From: Cupriavidus neocaledonicus
Lineage (GTDB): Bacteria; Pseudomonadota; Gammaproteobacteria; Burkholderiales; Burkholderiaceae
Direction: 5' to 3'
DNA length: 64,000 nucleotides
Assembly (NCBI RefSeq): GCF_000372525.1
Contig: NZ_AQUR01000104.1
Location: 260,263 to 324,262, forward strand
Numbering within the stretch: the stretch's first letter is position 1; each line of letters starts with the position of its first letter. The position numbers and the translations under genes are program-made. The notes below the pieces were generated by a model that worked only from the letters and a program-made list of their open reading frames with translations, was not told where the DNA came from and ran no database searches. Shown piece after piece: positions 7,440-21,136 of this stretch.

Positions 7440-8783
7440 TCAGGCACCCAGCGCGTCCGCCAGCTTCCTGGCCGCGCGCTCGGCCATCTCGGCCTGCTCT
7501 GCCTCGACCATCACGCGCACCACGGGCTCGGTGCCCGAGGCGCGGATCAGCACCCGGCCGCGGCCCTCCAGTTCGGGCTCCACCTCGGCGCGCGCGGCCT
7601 GCAGTCCGGCATGGGTCTGCCAGTCGAAACCCTTCTGCACACGTACATTGATCAACGTCTGCGGGAACAGCTTCACGCCGTCGAGCAGTTGCGCCAGGGT
7701 CTTGCCGCTGCGGCGCAGCGCGCCCAGCACCTGCAGCGCCGACACGATGCCGTCGCCGGTCCTGTGGCGATCCAGGCACAGCAGGTGGCCGGAGCCCTCG
7801 CCGCCCAGCGTCCACTTGCGCTTGTTCAACTCCTCCAGCACGTAGCGATCGCCCACCTTGGCGCGCACGAAGTCGACGCCCTCGCGCTTGAGCGCCAGTT
7901 CCACCGCCATATTGGTCATCAGCGTGCCGACCGCGCCGGGCACCGCGTGGCCCGCGGCCTGGCGATCACGCACGATCAGATACAGCAGCTCGTCGCCGTT
8001 GTAGAGCCGGCCATCGGCATCCACCATCTGCAGCCGGTCCGCGTCGCCATCGAAGGCCAGCCCCAGGTCCGCGCCGTTGGCCTTGACCGCCTCGATCAGC
8101 TTCTCGGGCGCGGTGGCGCCGTAGCCGGCGTTGATATTGCGGCCGTCGGGCTGGTTGCCGATGGCGATCACGTCGGCGCCGAGTTCATGGAACACCGGCG
8201 GCGCGATGTGATAGGCCGCGCCATGGGCGCAGTCGACCACCAGCTTCAGGCCATGCAGGTCCTGCTCGTACGGGAAGGTGCTCTTGCAGAATTCGATATA
8301 GCGGCCGGCGGCATCGTCGATGCGGCGGGCGCGTCCCAGGTCGTCGGATGGGGCGCACACCATGGGCTCGTCGAGGGCCGCTTCGATCGCCGCTTCGACC
8401 GCGTCGGGCAGCTTGTCGCCGCTGGCCGAGAAGAACTTGATGCCGTTGTCGTAGTAAGGGTTGTGGCTGGCCGAGATCACCACGCCGGCCGACAGCCGCA
8501 GCGCCCGTGTCAGGTAGGCGATGCCGGGGGTCGGCAGCGGGCCCGTCAGCAGCACATGCACGCCCGCCGAGGTAAAGCCGGCTTCGAGCGCAGCCTCCAG
8601 CATGTAGCCCGAAATGCGCGTGTCCTTGCCGATCAGCACGGTGGGCTTGCCCTGCCCGGTCCTGGCGCCGTGCGCCAGCACCTTGCCCGCGGCATGGCCC
8701 AACCGCATCACGAAGTCCGGCGTGATCGGCGCCTCGCCGACCTTGCCCCGCACGCCATCGGTCCCGAAATACTTGCGTGTCAT
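7440..8783 (-). CDS. glmM: phosphoglucosamine mutase GlmM
   Basis: GlmM converts glucosamine-6-phosphate to glucosamine-1-phosphate on the route to UDP-GlcNAc, needed for peptidoglycan and lipopolysaccharide. The 447-residue protein has the N-terminal FGTDGVRG signature, the phospho-serine loop ISASHNP (Ser106), the metal-binding loop DGDADR and the C-terminal phosphate-binding motif RASGTEPVVRVMVE. Length matches the family (about 445). It follows folP with a 61-base gap in the same direction, the classic folP-glmM pair found downstream of ftsH in many proteobacteria. Confidence 0.97.
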   Translation of the reverse strand: MTRKYFGTDGVRGKVGEAPITPDFVMRLGHAAGKVLAHGARTGQGKPTVLIGKDTRISGYMLEAALEAGFTSAGVHVLLTGPLPTPGIAYLTRALRLSAGVVISASHNPYYDNGIKFFSASGDKLPDAVEAAIEAALDEPMVCAPSDDLGRARRIDDAAGRYIEFCKSTFPYEQDLHGLKLVVDCAHGAAYHIAPPVFHELGADVIAIGNQPDGRNINAGYGATAPEKLIEAVKANGADLGLAFDGDADRLQMVDADGRLYNGDELLYLIVRDRQAAGHAVPGAVGTLMTNMAVELALKREGVDFVRAKVGDRYVLEELNKRKWTLGGEGSGHLLCLDRHRTGDGIVSALQVLGALRRSGKTLAQLLDGVKLFPQTLINVRVQKGFDWQTHAGLQAARAEVEPELEGRGRVLIRASGTEPVVRVMVEAEQAEMAERAARKLADALGA

Positions 8784-8844
8784 TCGTTGTTTTCCTTTCT
8801 CTTCTGTGTTCTGTCCTGGTAGCCGACCGGCGTCGGCGCCTGGC

Positions 8845-9711
8845 TCAGTCCGCGTTGACAGATTCGTTGCGCACGGCCCACCAGGTCTTCACGGCGTCGA
8901 CGGTCTGCTGTACATCATGCACGCGTACGATCAACGCACCGCGCTCCACCGCACAGACTGCCGCGGCAATGCTGGCGGCGACGCGCTGCTGCGGCGGGCG
9001 GCCACCCAGGATGGCGCCCAGCGTGGATTTTCGCGAGATGCCCGCCAGCACCGGCAGGCCGTCCAGCGCCAGCTTCGGCAATTGCCCGAGCAGGCGCAAA
9101 TTATGATCGGGTGTCTTGCCGAAGCCAAATCCCGGATCGAGGCAGATGCGGGCATCGTCGATCCCCGCGGCGCGCAGCGCGGCGACGCGCTCGGCCAGGA
9201 ACCGCGCCACTTCGGCAACCACATCGTCGTAGTGCGGGTCTTCCTGCATGGTCTGCGGGTCGCGCTGCATATGCATCACGCACAGCCCCGCCTGTCCGCC
9301 CGCCACCGCCTCGACCGCGCCAGGCATGCGCAAGCCCCAGATATCGTTGATGAGATCGGCTCCGGCCGCAAGCGCGGCGCGCATGACCTCGGGCTTGTAG
9401 GTGTCGATCGACAGCGGCTTGCCACAGTCGCGCAGCGCTTCCACCACGGGGATCACGCGCGCCAGCTCGTCTGCCAGCGGCAGCGCCGCCGAACCGGGCC
9501 GGCTGGATTCCCCGCCGATGTCGATGATGTCGACGCCCTCGGCAATCATCTGCTCGGCATGGCGCAGCGCCGCGTCGCGGCTCGCATGCTGCCCGCCGTC
9601 GGAAAAAGAGTCGGGCGTGACATTGAGGATGCCCATCACCAGCGGACGCTGGTCCAGGGCAAAACGGAAACGGCCGCACTGGAAGTGCCGGGTCTGGATC
9701 GTCTGCTGCAA
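8845..9711 (-). CDS. folP: dihydropteroate synthase FolP
   Basis: FolP joins p-aminobenzoate to the pterin pyrophosphate in folate synthesis and is the sulfonamide target. The core motifs are clear: MGILNVTPDSFSDGG, GGESSRPG, DPGFGFGKT and ISRKSTLG. The start is ambiguous. A GTG at 9771 gives 308 residues, but that codon sits inside the ftsH terminator hairpin and adds an Arg-rich stretch. The TTG at 9711 gives 288 residues starting just before the conserved core and is preferred. No other start codon lies between them, and the next ATG is inside the first core strand. Neither candidate has an obvious ribosome binding site. It precedes glmM in the same operon. Confidence 0.9.
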   Translation of the reverse strand: MQQTIQTRHFQCGRFRFALDQRPLVMGILNVTPDSFSDGGQHASRDAALRHAEQMIAEGVDIIDIGGESSRPGSAALPLADELARVIPVVEALRDCGKPLSIDTYKPEVMRAALAAGADLINDIWGLRMPGAVEAVAGGQAGLCVMHMQRDPQTMQEDPHYDDVVAEVARFLAERVAALRAAGIDDARICLDPGFGFGKTPDHNLRLLGQLPKLALDGLPVLAGISRKSTLGAILGGRPPQQRVAASIAAAVCAVERGALIVRVHDVQQTVDAVKTWWAVRNESVNAD

Positions 9712-9750
9712 GGTCGGAAGGCTTCGGCGATGCGCGCGGCTCGGCCGCGC

Positions 9751-9784
9751 AAAAAGGAAAAGCCGGTGCACCAGGCACCGGCTT
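9751..9784 (-). terminator. rho-independent terminator after ftsH
   Basis: Read leftward, 10-base arms (AAGCCGGTGC / GCACCGGCTT) with a 5-base loop are followed by TTCCTTTTT. It ends the rlmE-ftsH transcript just before folP. Confidence 0.85.
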
Positions 9785-9841
9785 CAGGGACAGGCACTAC
9801 ACGGCCATCGCTACGGCGTCGTCAGTGGGACGAGCGCCGCA

Positions 9842-11725
<1,884 letters not shown>

Positions 11726-11732
11726 GGCCGAA

Positions 11733-11738
11733 CTCCTT
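11733..11738 (-). promoter_or_regulatory. ribosome binding site that fixes the ftsH TTG start
   Basis: Read leftward this is AAGGAG, 7 bases before TTG AAT AAC AAC. It favours TTG at 11725 over the upstream ATG at 11755. Confidence 0.8.
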
Positions 11739-11761
11739 TGCAATTGCCTTGCCAACGGATA

Positions 11762-11779
11762 GCTGCATTGTAATGCAGC
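11762..11779. repeat. 18-base palindrome upstream of ftsH
   Basis: Perfect 8-base arms (GCTGCATT / AATGCAGC) surround a 2-base centre in the 157-base gap between rlmE and ftsH. It may be an operator or a short RNA stem-loop. A -10-like TACAAT lies within it on the minus strand, without a good -35. Confidence 0.45.
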
Positions 11780-11882
11780 CCCCGCCCTCGAGGGGAAACA
11801 GAGAAACTATGATGCCGATAGCACCGGGTGAGGGTATTTCCCTCTACATTTCTTATTCCGCCCTGGCTTGTATCGAGATCGG

Positions 11883-12548
11883 TCAATCCACTGTCTTGAG
11901 GTAGCGCCCAAGGATAAAGGTTTCGGAAGACTTGTCGCGCGACGCCTTGGGCTTGCGCTTCGCGACCACTTTGAACTGCCGCTTGAACTTTTCCACGATC
12001 TGGCTGTAGCCGCTCCCGTGGAAACACTTTACCAGCAATGCTCCCTCCGGCTTCAGGTGGGCCTGCGCAAATTCAAGCGCCAGGTCGCACAGGTATTCGA
12101 TCCGGGCCGCATCGGCGGAGGCCACACCGGACAAATTGGGGGCCATGTCGGACAAAACAAGGTCGATCTTGTTGCCGCCGGAGGCGTCCAGCACCACACT
12201 TTCGAGCTCGCGGAAGACCGATTCCTCGCGGAAGTCGCCCTGGATGAAAGTGACGTCGGCGACCGGTTCCATCGGCAGCAGGTCGATCGCCACGACGGCG
12301 CCGTCGATCCTACCGTCCCTGGCCCGGGGCGAGTCGGCCAGCTTGTTGCGCGCGTACTGGCTCCAGCTGCCGGGCGCCGCGCCCAGGTCGACAATGACCT
12401 GGCCCGGGCGGATCAGCTTGTCCTGCTCGTCGATTTCCTTGAGCTTGTACGCCGCGCGGGCGCGGTAGCCTTCGCGCTGCGCCATTTTTACGTACGGATC
12501 GTTGATGTGGTCGTGCAGCCACGAATGATTGAACTTGTTCTTTGCCAT
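11883..12548 (-). CDS. rlmE: 23S rRNA 2'-O-ribose methyltransferase RlmE (RrmJ/FtsJ)
   Basis: RlmE methylates the 2'-OH of U2552 in 23S rRNA during late 50S assembly and is heat-shock induced in E. coli. The 221-residue protein has the SAM-binding motif VDLGAAPGSWSQ and the catalytic K-D-K-E set visible as YKLKEID, LSDMAPN and LLVKCFHG. Its position directly upstream of ftsH in the same direction is the conserved rrmJ-ftsH pair. It is divergent from yhbY across a 261-base gap, again as in E. coli. Confidence 0.96.
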   Translation of the reverse strand: MAKNKFNHSWLHDHINDPYVKMAQREGYRARAAYKLKEIDEQDKLIRPGQVIVDLGAAPGSWSQYARNKLADSPRARDGRIDGAVVAIDLLPMEPVADVTFIQGDFREESVFRELESVVLDASGGNKIDLVLSDMAPNLSGVASADAARIEYLCDLALEFAQAHLKPEGALLVKCFHGSGYSQIVEKFKRQFKVVAKRKPKASRDKSSETFILGRYLKTVD

Positions 12549-12809
12549 GCCAGATACCAGCCTGTTCCCTGCCCGCGCGCGCCGGCCGGGCCGGCGGCGC
12601 AGGTTTTCCTACTGTTTTGATGATTTTGCTGCCCGACAGTGCCGGATTGACGGATAATACGCGCCAATCCGCATCCCGGCTTGCCGCCCTCGGCGGCTGT
12701 CGGCAGCCAGTTCCCGCGCGCTGTGTCGCGACCGGCGCGGGCGGCAGCGCCCGATTACCAGCGCCACGCGCTCTATCACTATTTCAAGCGCCTTATCCGG
12801 CGCCAACCT

Positions 12810-13313
12810 ATGCCCGCTCTACAACTAGTCCCCGCCCAGCGTTCCGACCTGCGCTCCCGTGCCCATGCCCTGAACCCGGTCGTGATGGTCGGCGCCGAAG
12901 GCCTGACCCGCGCCGTGCTGGCCGAGATCGACCGCAGCCTGGCCGCCCATGACCTGATCAAGATCCGCGTGTTCGGCGACGACCGCGAAGCGCGAATCGC
13001 CATCTACGAAGAAATCTGCGACCAGCTCAGCGCCGCGCCGATCCAGCATATCGGCAAGCTGCTGGTGGTCTGGCGTCCGGGCGAAGCCCGCCTGAAGGAA
13101 AACCAGGCCGAAGACCTCGGCCGGCACACGCCCGCCCGCCGCGGCGGCGCCGCGCCGCGCACGGTCACGGTGAAGAAGCCCAGCGCCGCGCCCAATCGTC
13201 GCCCGACCCGCAAGGAAGTCACGGTGCTTGGCAACGAGCGCGTCACCGCGGGCGGCAATGTGAAGCGCTCGCGCGCCCGCCCGACCAGCCAGAAGAAGAA
13301 GGCCCTGGGCTGA
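12810..13313 (+). CDS. yhbY: YhbY-family RNA-binding protein (CRS1-YhbY domain)
   Basis: The first 95 or so residues form a CRS1-YhbY (KH-like) domain. Recognisable stretches are LTPAQRSDLR-like LVPAQRSDLRSRAHAL, VVMVGAEGLT and IKIRVFGDDREAR, which resemble E. coli YhbY, a protein that binds pre-50S ribosomal particles. The 167-residue product is about 70 residues longer than E. coli YhbY because of a C-terminal tail rich in Arg, Lys, Pro and Ala that probably binds RNA. The start at MPALQLVPAQ is chosen from the domain boundary; no clear ribosome site is visible. It is divergent from rlmE, so both genes of the pair act on 50S maturation. Confidence 0.88.
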   Translation: MPALQLVPAQRSDLRSRAHALNPVVMVGAEGLTRAVLAEIDRSLAAHDLIKIRVFGDDREARIAIYEEICDQLSAAPIQHIGKLLVVWRPGEARLKENQAEDLGRHTPARRGGAAPRTVTVKKPSAAPNRRPTRKEVTVLGNERVTAGGNVKRSRARPTSQKKKALG

Positions 13314-13395
13314 AGCGCCGGCATCAGGATTAAGCGGGCGCCGCCAGGCGCCCCGATGCGGCTCGCCGCGCCAGCGGCCGTGCCCGCGGCCGGCC

Positions 13396-13899
13396 TCACT
13401 CCCCGGCCGAACGCGGCGCCGAAGCGCGCCACACCAGCGCCAGCGCCAGCAGGCTTTGCAGCAGGTAGAAGGCGCTGGAGACGCCGTGCAGCATGCCGAA
13501 TTGCGCCTGGTATGGCGATTCCGACACCCCCACGCCCAGCGCCAGCGCCTTTTCCTTCAGGCTGCCCATGAACGGCTGGATCCCGAAGTAACCCACCAGC
13601 ACGCAGCCGAGCATGCCCAGCACCAGCCAGCGCAGGCTGCGATAGCGCTGGGCGCCGCGGCGGATCATCACGTTGCACAGCACCAGCTGCAGCACGCCGA
13701 TGGTCACGCCGACGATGGCCTCGGTATGGAACAGGTGCCCGGCAATCATGCCCGCCATCTCGCGGCTGGGCAGCACCGAAAACAGCGTCGGCGCCACCAT
13801 GTAGCCGACGGTCCACAGGCTGCCCGCCCACACCACCGTCAGCAGCAGGAAAATGCGGTGCGGCAGCGGCGGCAGGTTGTTATAGGAAGTGGAGAACAC
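13396..13899 (-). CDS. DUF4149-type membrane protein
   Basis: A small integral membrane protein of 167 residues with about four hydrophobic segments: near 17-37 (FLLLTVVWAGSLWTVGYMVA), 58-78, 85-105 and 140-158. The first segment with WxGSLWTVGYxVAPTLF is typical of the DUF4149 family found beside greA and carB in Burkholderiales. Its function is unknown. It lies between yhbY, with which it converges, and greA, which is 54 bases upstream on the same strand, so it may share the greA transcript. Confidence 0.8.
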   Translation of the reverse strand: MFSTSYNNLPPLPHRIFLLLTVVWAGSLWTVGYMVAPTLFSVLPSREMAGMIAGHLFHTEAIVGVTIGVLQLVLCNVMIRRGAQRYRSLRWLVLGMLGCVLVGYFGIQPFMGSLKEKALALGVGVSESPYQAQFGMLHGVSSAFYLLQSLLALALVWRASAPRSAGE

Positions 13900-13953
13900 A
13901 AGCCGGCCTTTCCGGTGGCCGGCGCGGGCACAAGCCCGCCGGCCGGGCCGGCA

Positions 13954-14430
13954 TCAGATGTAGCGAACGGTAATGACTTCGTACTCGCGCTCGCCGCCCG
14001 GGGCCAGCACGGTGGCGACGTCACCTTCGAACTTGCCGATCAGCGCGCGCGCAATGGGCGAGCTGACCGAGATCTTGCCGGCGTCGAGGTCGGCCTCGTC
14101 GTCGCCGACGATCTGGTAGCTGACCGGATTGCCGGACTCCAGGTCTTCCAGGTCGACGGTCGCGCCGAAGACGATGCGGCCATCGGTATCGAGCTGGGTC
14201 GGGTCGATGATCTGCGCAGCCGACAGCTTGGCCTCCACTTCCAGGATGCGGCCCTCGATAAAGGCCTGCTTTTCCTTGGCGGCGTCGTACTCGGCGTTTT
14301 CAGACAGGTCGCCCTGGGCGCGCGCTTCCGAGATGGCATTGATCACCGCCGGACGCTCGACAGCCTTGAGGCGCTGCAGCTCTTCCTTCAGGAGCTCTGC
14401 GCCACGCTTGGTAATCGGAATGGTGCTCAT
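13954..14430 (-). CDS. greA: transcription elongation factor GreA
   Basis: GreA inserts its coiled coil into the RNA polymerase secondary channel and stimulates cleavage of backtracked RNA. The 158-residue protein begins MSTIPITKRGAELL, has the N-terminal coiled coil to about residue 75 with the acidic tip (DLSENAEYDAAKE), and the C-terminal FKBP-like domain with SPIARALIGK. The frame extends 23 residues further upstream, but that part is unlike GreA and is rejected. It follows carB in the same direction after a hairpin, the usual carB-greA order. Confidence 0.96.
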   Translation of the reverse strand: MSTIPITKRGAELLKEELQRLKAVERPAVINAISEARAQGDLSENAEYDAAKEKQAFIEGRILEVEAKLSAAQIIDPTQLDTDGRIVFGATVDLEDLESGNPVSYQIVGDDEADLDAGKISVSSPIARALIGKFEGDVATVLAPGGEREYEVITVRYI

Positions 14431-14581
14431 GTCTTCGTTCAACAAAAAAATGAGCCGCAGCGGAGCTGGAGCCAACCCCGGCAAACCCCGCCAGGGCACG
14501 TCCGCTCAACCGCGGCTTTCAGACAGGATCGAACGCGGGCACGCCGGTTCGATCGACGAATTTGACGTAGTTTAGGCCAGG

Positions 14582-14611
14582 AAGCCCGCCGGCAGCAACT
14601 CCGGCGGGCTT
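14582..14611 (-). terminator. stem-loop after carB, probable terminator
   Basis: Perfect 11-base arms (AAGCCCGCCGG / CCGGCGGGCTT) with an 8-base loop lie between carB and greA. The leftward side lacks a T-run, so termination may be partial and allow some read-through to greA. Confidence 0.5.
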
Positions 14612-14677
14612 TCCCGGCAGGACCGCCGCAACGCGGCCGGCCCTGTGGCCATGTGTTGCCTGGTTACCTTGACGGCA

Positions 14678-17926
<3,249 letters not shown>

Positions 17927-18015
17927 TGCACGCTCTCTTTATGGGCCGGCCCGCCTTGCCTGCGGACCGCGCCGGTAATCAGGGAATCCGTCCGGATTCG
18001 AAAATGTGGTCTGGC

Positions 18016-18693
18016 TCAGTTCATCGTGGCCGTGGCCAGCTTGGCACCGAAGCCGATGAACATCGCCCCTACCCCGCTGGCCATGCCGGCCGACAGCCGG
18101 CGGCGGCGCCGGAACGCCTCGGCCAGCTTCGCGCCCACGAAGATGATCGTGGTCAGGTAGGCAAAGCTGCAGATCTGGCACACCAGCCCCAGCACGCCGA
18201 ACGACAGCACCGGGTAAGCAAAGGCCGGGTCGACGAACTGGATGAAGAACGAGATGAAGAACAGGATCGCCTTCGGGTTCAGCAGGCTGATCAGCAGCGC
18301 CTTGCGGAACGGGTCGGACTGGTCCGTCGTGGCCGCAGGCACCGCCGCCGCGCTGGCGGCATCGCCGCGCGCGGCCCAGCTGCGCAGCGCGCCGCGCAGC
18401 ATGTTGAAGCCGATCCACGCCAGGTAGGCCGCGCCGACGTACTTCACCACGTAGAACAGCGCCGGGCTGGCCTTGAGCAGCGAGGCCACGCCCGCCGCCG
18501 ACAGCACCATCAGCACCGCGTCGCCCAGGAACACCCCGGACGCGCCCTTGTAGCCGGCGCGCACGCCGCGCTGCGCCGCCACCGACAGCACGTACATCGA
18601 GTTCGGGCCCGGCAGCAGCACGATGAAGATCGTGCCCAGCACATAGGTCCAGAAGTCGGTGATGCCGAAAGCGGTATGCATGAAGGCGTTCAT
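18016..18693 (-). CDS. leuE: LysE/RhtB-family amino-acid exporter, LeuE-like
   Basis: A 225-residue inner-membrane exporter with six predicted membrane segments. The N-terminal LLPGPNSMYVL signature, GVFLGDAVLM, and SLLNPKAILFFISFFIQF closely resemble E. coli LeuE, a leucine and related amino-acid exporter. The substrate here is inferred, not shown. It lies between carA (37 bases upstream) and carB (89 bases downstream) on the same strand, so it is probably co-transcribed with carbamoyl-phosphate synthase. That position recurs in related bacteria from memory, but the reason is not clear. Confidence 0.85.
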   Translation of the reverse strand: MNAFMHTAFGITDFWTYVLGTIFIVLLPGPNSMYVLSVAAQRGVRAGYKGASGVFLGDAVLMVLSAAGVASLLKASPALFYVVKYVGAAYLAWIGFNMLRGALRSWAARGDAASAAAVPAATTDQSDPFRKALLISLLNPKAILFFISFFIQFVDPAFAYPVLSFGVLGLVCQICSFAYLTTIIFVGAKLAEAFRRRRRLSAGMASGVGAMFIGFGAKLATATMN

Positions 18694-18730
18694 GGGGGAT
18701 CCCGTGTCTGTCTCGCTCTTGCCCGCGCGC

Positions 18731-19867
<1,137 letters not shown>

Positions 19868-19874
19868 GGGTAGG

Positions 19875-19879
19875 CTCCT
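19875..19879 (-). promoter_or_regulatory. ribosome binding site that fixes the carA GTG start
   Basis: Read leftward this is AGGAG followed by 7 bases and GTG. It supports the start at 19867 over the upstream in-frame codon at 19954. Confidence 0.8.
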
Positions 19880-20096
19880 GCTGGACTCACCCCGTGACCG
19901 ACCAATCGACGCCTCGTGCCTCCCAGGCTGGATCCGTGACGTCGGCAGCGGCATTGCGCCGATGCGGTCGGATCCGGTCGCGGCATGCTCATTGCGTCAC
20001 ATCTGGTGCAGACGGCAACGGCGGCGCGGATGGGGGCGGCGGAAGGTGGAAAGCGGTAGGCGCTAGGGTGAAGGGTTCTGAAAGCGAAACTTTCGA

Positions 20097-20125
20097 ATTA
20101 TATCCCGAGCCACCCAATTTCTCAA
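20097..20125 (-). promoter_or_regulatory. carA promoter with long 5' leader
   Basis: Read leftward, TTGAGA (20120-20125), a 17-base spacer and a perfect TATAAT (20097-20102). The predicted start near 20090 leaves a leader of about 220 bases before carA. The leader is pyrimidine-rich, and its first 20 bases contain GAAAG...CTTTC, able to pair. The rest of the gene-free stretch 19868-20253 holds the tandem repeat listed separately and no coding signal I can support. Confidence 0.8.
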
Positions 20126-20201
20126 GTTTTCAAGGACTTGCGCGCGGCAGGCGGCAATCCCGCCGCGCCGGCCGCCGCCGTGCTGCCCGTTCGCGCATGC
20201 G

Positions 20202-20259
20202 CGGCTGCACCTGCCGCCGGCGGATTACCGCGGCTGCACCTGCCGCCGGCGGATTACCG
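20202..20259. repeat. 29-bp tandem duplication at the end of the Rid-family gene
   Basis: The 29-base unit beginning CGGCTGCACC and ending GGATTACCG occurs twice in a row, at 20202-20230 and 20231-20259, with no mismatch. The right copy covers the stop codon and last codons of the Rid-family gene; the left copy lies just downstream. It looks like a recent slippage duplication. Confidence 0.9.
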
Positions 20260-20664
20260 CGGCGGCGGAACCACCGCCGTGACCTCGATTTCCACCTTGG
20301 CGCGCGGCTCGACCAGGTCCGCCACTTCGACCGCGGTCATCGCCGGGAAGTGGCGGCCGATGATGGCCCGGTAATGTTCGCCGATCGCCGCATAGGCGCC
20401 GACATATTCGGCCTTGTCCTTCACATACCAGGTCATGCGCGCGATATGTTCGGGCCGCGCATCGCCGGCCGCCAGCACCGCGACCACGTTGCGCAGCGTC
20501 TGCGCCACCTGCAGGCCAAAGTCGTCGGTCTCGAATTCGCACTGGCTGTTCCAGCCGATCTGGCCGCTGATGAACAGCAGCCGGCTGCCGGCCTGCATCT
20601 CGGTCATCATGCCGTTGGCGTAGCCGCGCGGCGGCGCCCAGTCGGGCGGCTGGAGGATCTTCAT
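20254..20664 (-). CDS. RidA/YjgF-family protein of the aminobenzoate operon
   Basis: A 136-residue Rid-family protein, last gene of the 2-aminobenzoate operon. It has the GANGMMTEMQAG-like N-terminus, LLFISGQIGWN, and the family's C-terminal strand VEIEVTAV. Canonical RidA hydrolyses 2-aminoacrylate and needs an arginine in the motif VEVARL; here the aligned stretch reads VEVADL, with Asp in its place. That points to a different Rid subgroup, some members of which are dedicated deaminases in aminoaromatic catabolism. A role in hydrolysing an enamine or imine made from aminobenzoyl-CoA is inferred from context only. It lies 46 bases after the thioesterase gene. Confidence 0.85.
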   Translation of the reverse strand: MKILQPPDWAPPRGYANGMMTEMQAGSRLLFISGQIGWNSQCEFETDDFGLQVAQTLRNVVAVLAAGDARPEHIARMTWYVKDKAEYVGAYAAIGEHYRAIIGRHFPAMTAVEVADLVEPRAKVEIEVTAVVPPPR

Positions 20665-20710
20665 GTCGTTTCCCTGTGGTTGCTTGGTATGGGTGGATGG
20701 AAATCCGGGG

Positions 20711-21136
20711 TCAGGCCGCGGCGACCAGATAGCGCGCCATGGCCTCGCGCACGGCTTCGGGCAGCGGCTGCGGCGCAATCGCGCCGGTATCGACGCAGAC
20801 CAGCCGTTGCGTCACTTCCATGCGGGTATCGTCGTGCGGGCCGGCAAAGCGAACCGCGAGCGTGAAGCTGGACTGGCCCAGCTTCAGCACGCGCAACTCG
20901 CGCGTCAGCACCTCGCCCAGCCGGCTGGGCGCGAGGAAGCGGCACTCCAGTTCGGCCGTCGGCACGCCGGCGCGGCCCTCGCCGTGCATGGCATCGAACG
21001 GCCAGCCCAGCGCCTCGCCGAACCAGTCCTCGATCAGGTCGTTGAGCATCTCGAAGTAGCGCGGATAGAACACGATGCCGGCGGCGTCGCAGTGCTTGAA
21101 GCGCACCTGCACGGTATTGCGGAACACCTCGCTCAT
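20711..21136 (-). CDS. acyl-CoA thioesterase, 4-hydroxybenzoyl-CoA thioesterase type
   Basis: A 141-residue single hot-dog-fold thioesterase. The N-terminal motif FKHCDAAGIVFYPRYFEM carries Asp17, the position of the catalytic aspartate in Pseudomonas 4-hydroxybenzoyl-CoA thioesterase. The start codon overlaps the stop of the CoA-ligase gene by four bases (ATGA), so the two are translationally coupled. In the operon it may release CoA from dead-end aromatic or ring-modified CoA esters; the true substrate is not shown. The frame continues upstream inside the ligase gene but that part is not conserved. Confidence 0.87.
   Translation of the reverse strand: MSEVFRNTVQVRFKHCDAAGIVFYPRYFEMLNDLIEDWFGEALGWPFDAMHGEGRAGVPTAELECRFLAPSRLGEVLTRELRVLKLGQSSFTLAVRFAGPHDDTRMEVTQRLVCVDTGAIAPQPLPEAVREAMARYLVAAA

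Noticed and set aside
7210..7815. A longer PstS starting inside glmM
   Set aside because: It would place the signal peptide inside the protein and run through a terminator, the Pho boxes and the promoter.
12549..12809. A promoter for yhbY near GATAAT at about 12654
   Set aside because: The -10-like hexamer is good, but no -35 lies at 16-18 bases, so I did not list it. No gene is seen in this 261-base gap.
20202..20259. Start of a CRISPR array
   Set aside because: The 29-base units are directly adjacent, only two copies exist and there are no spacers or cas genes.
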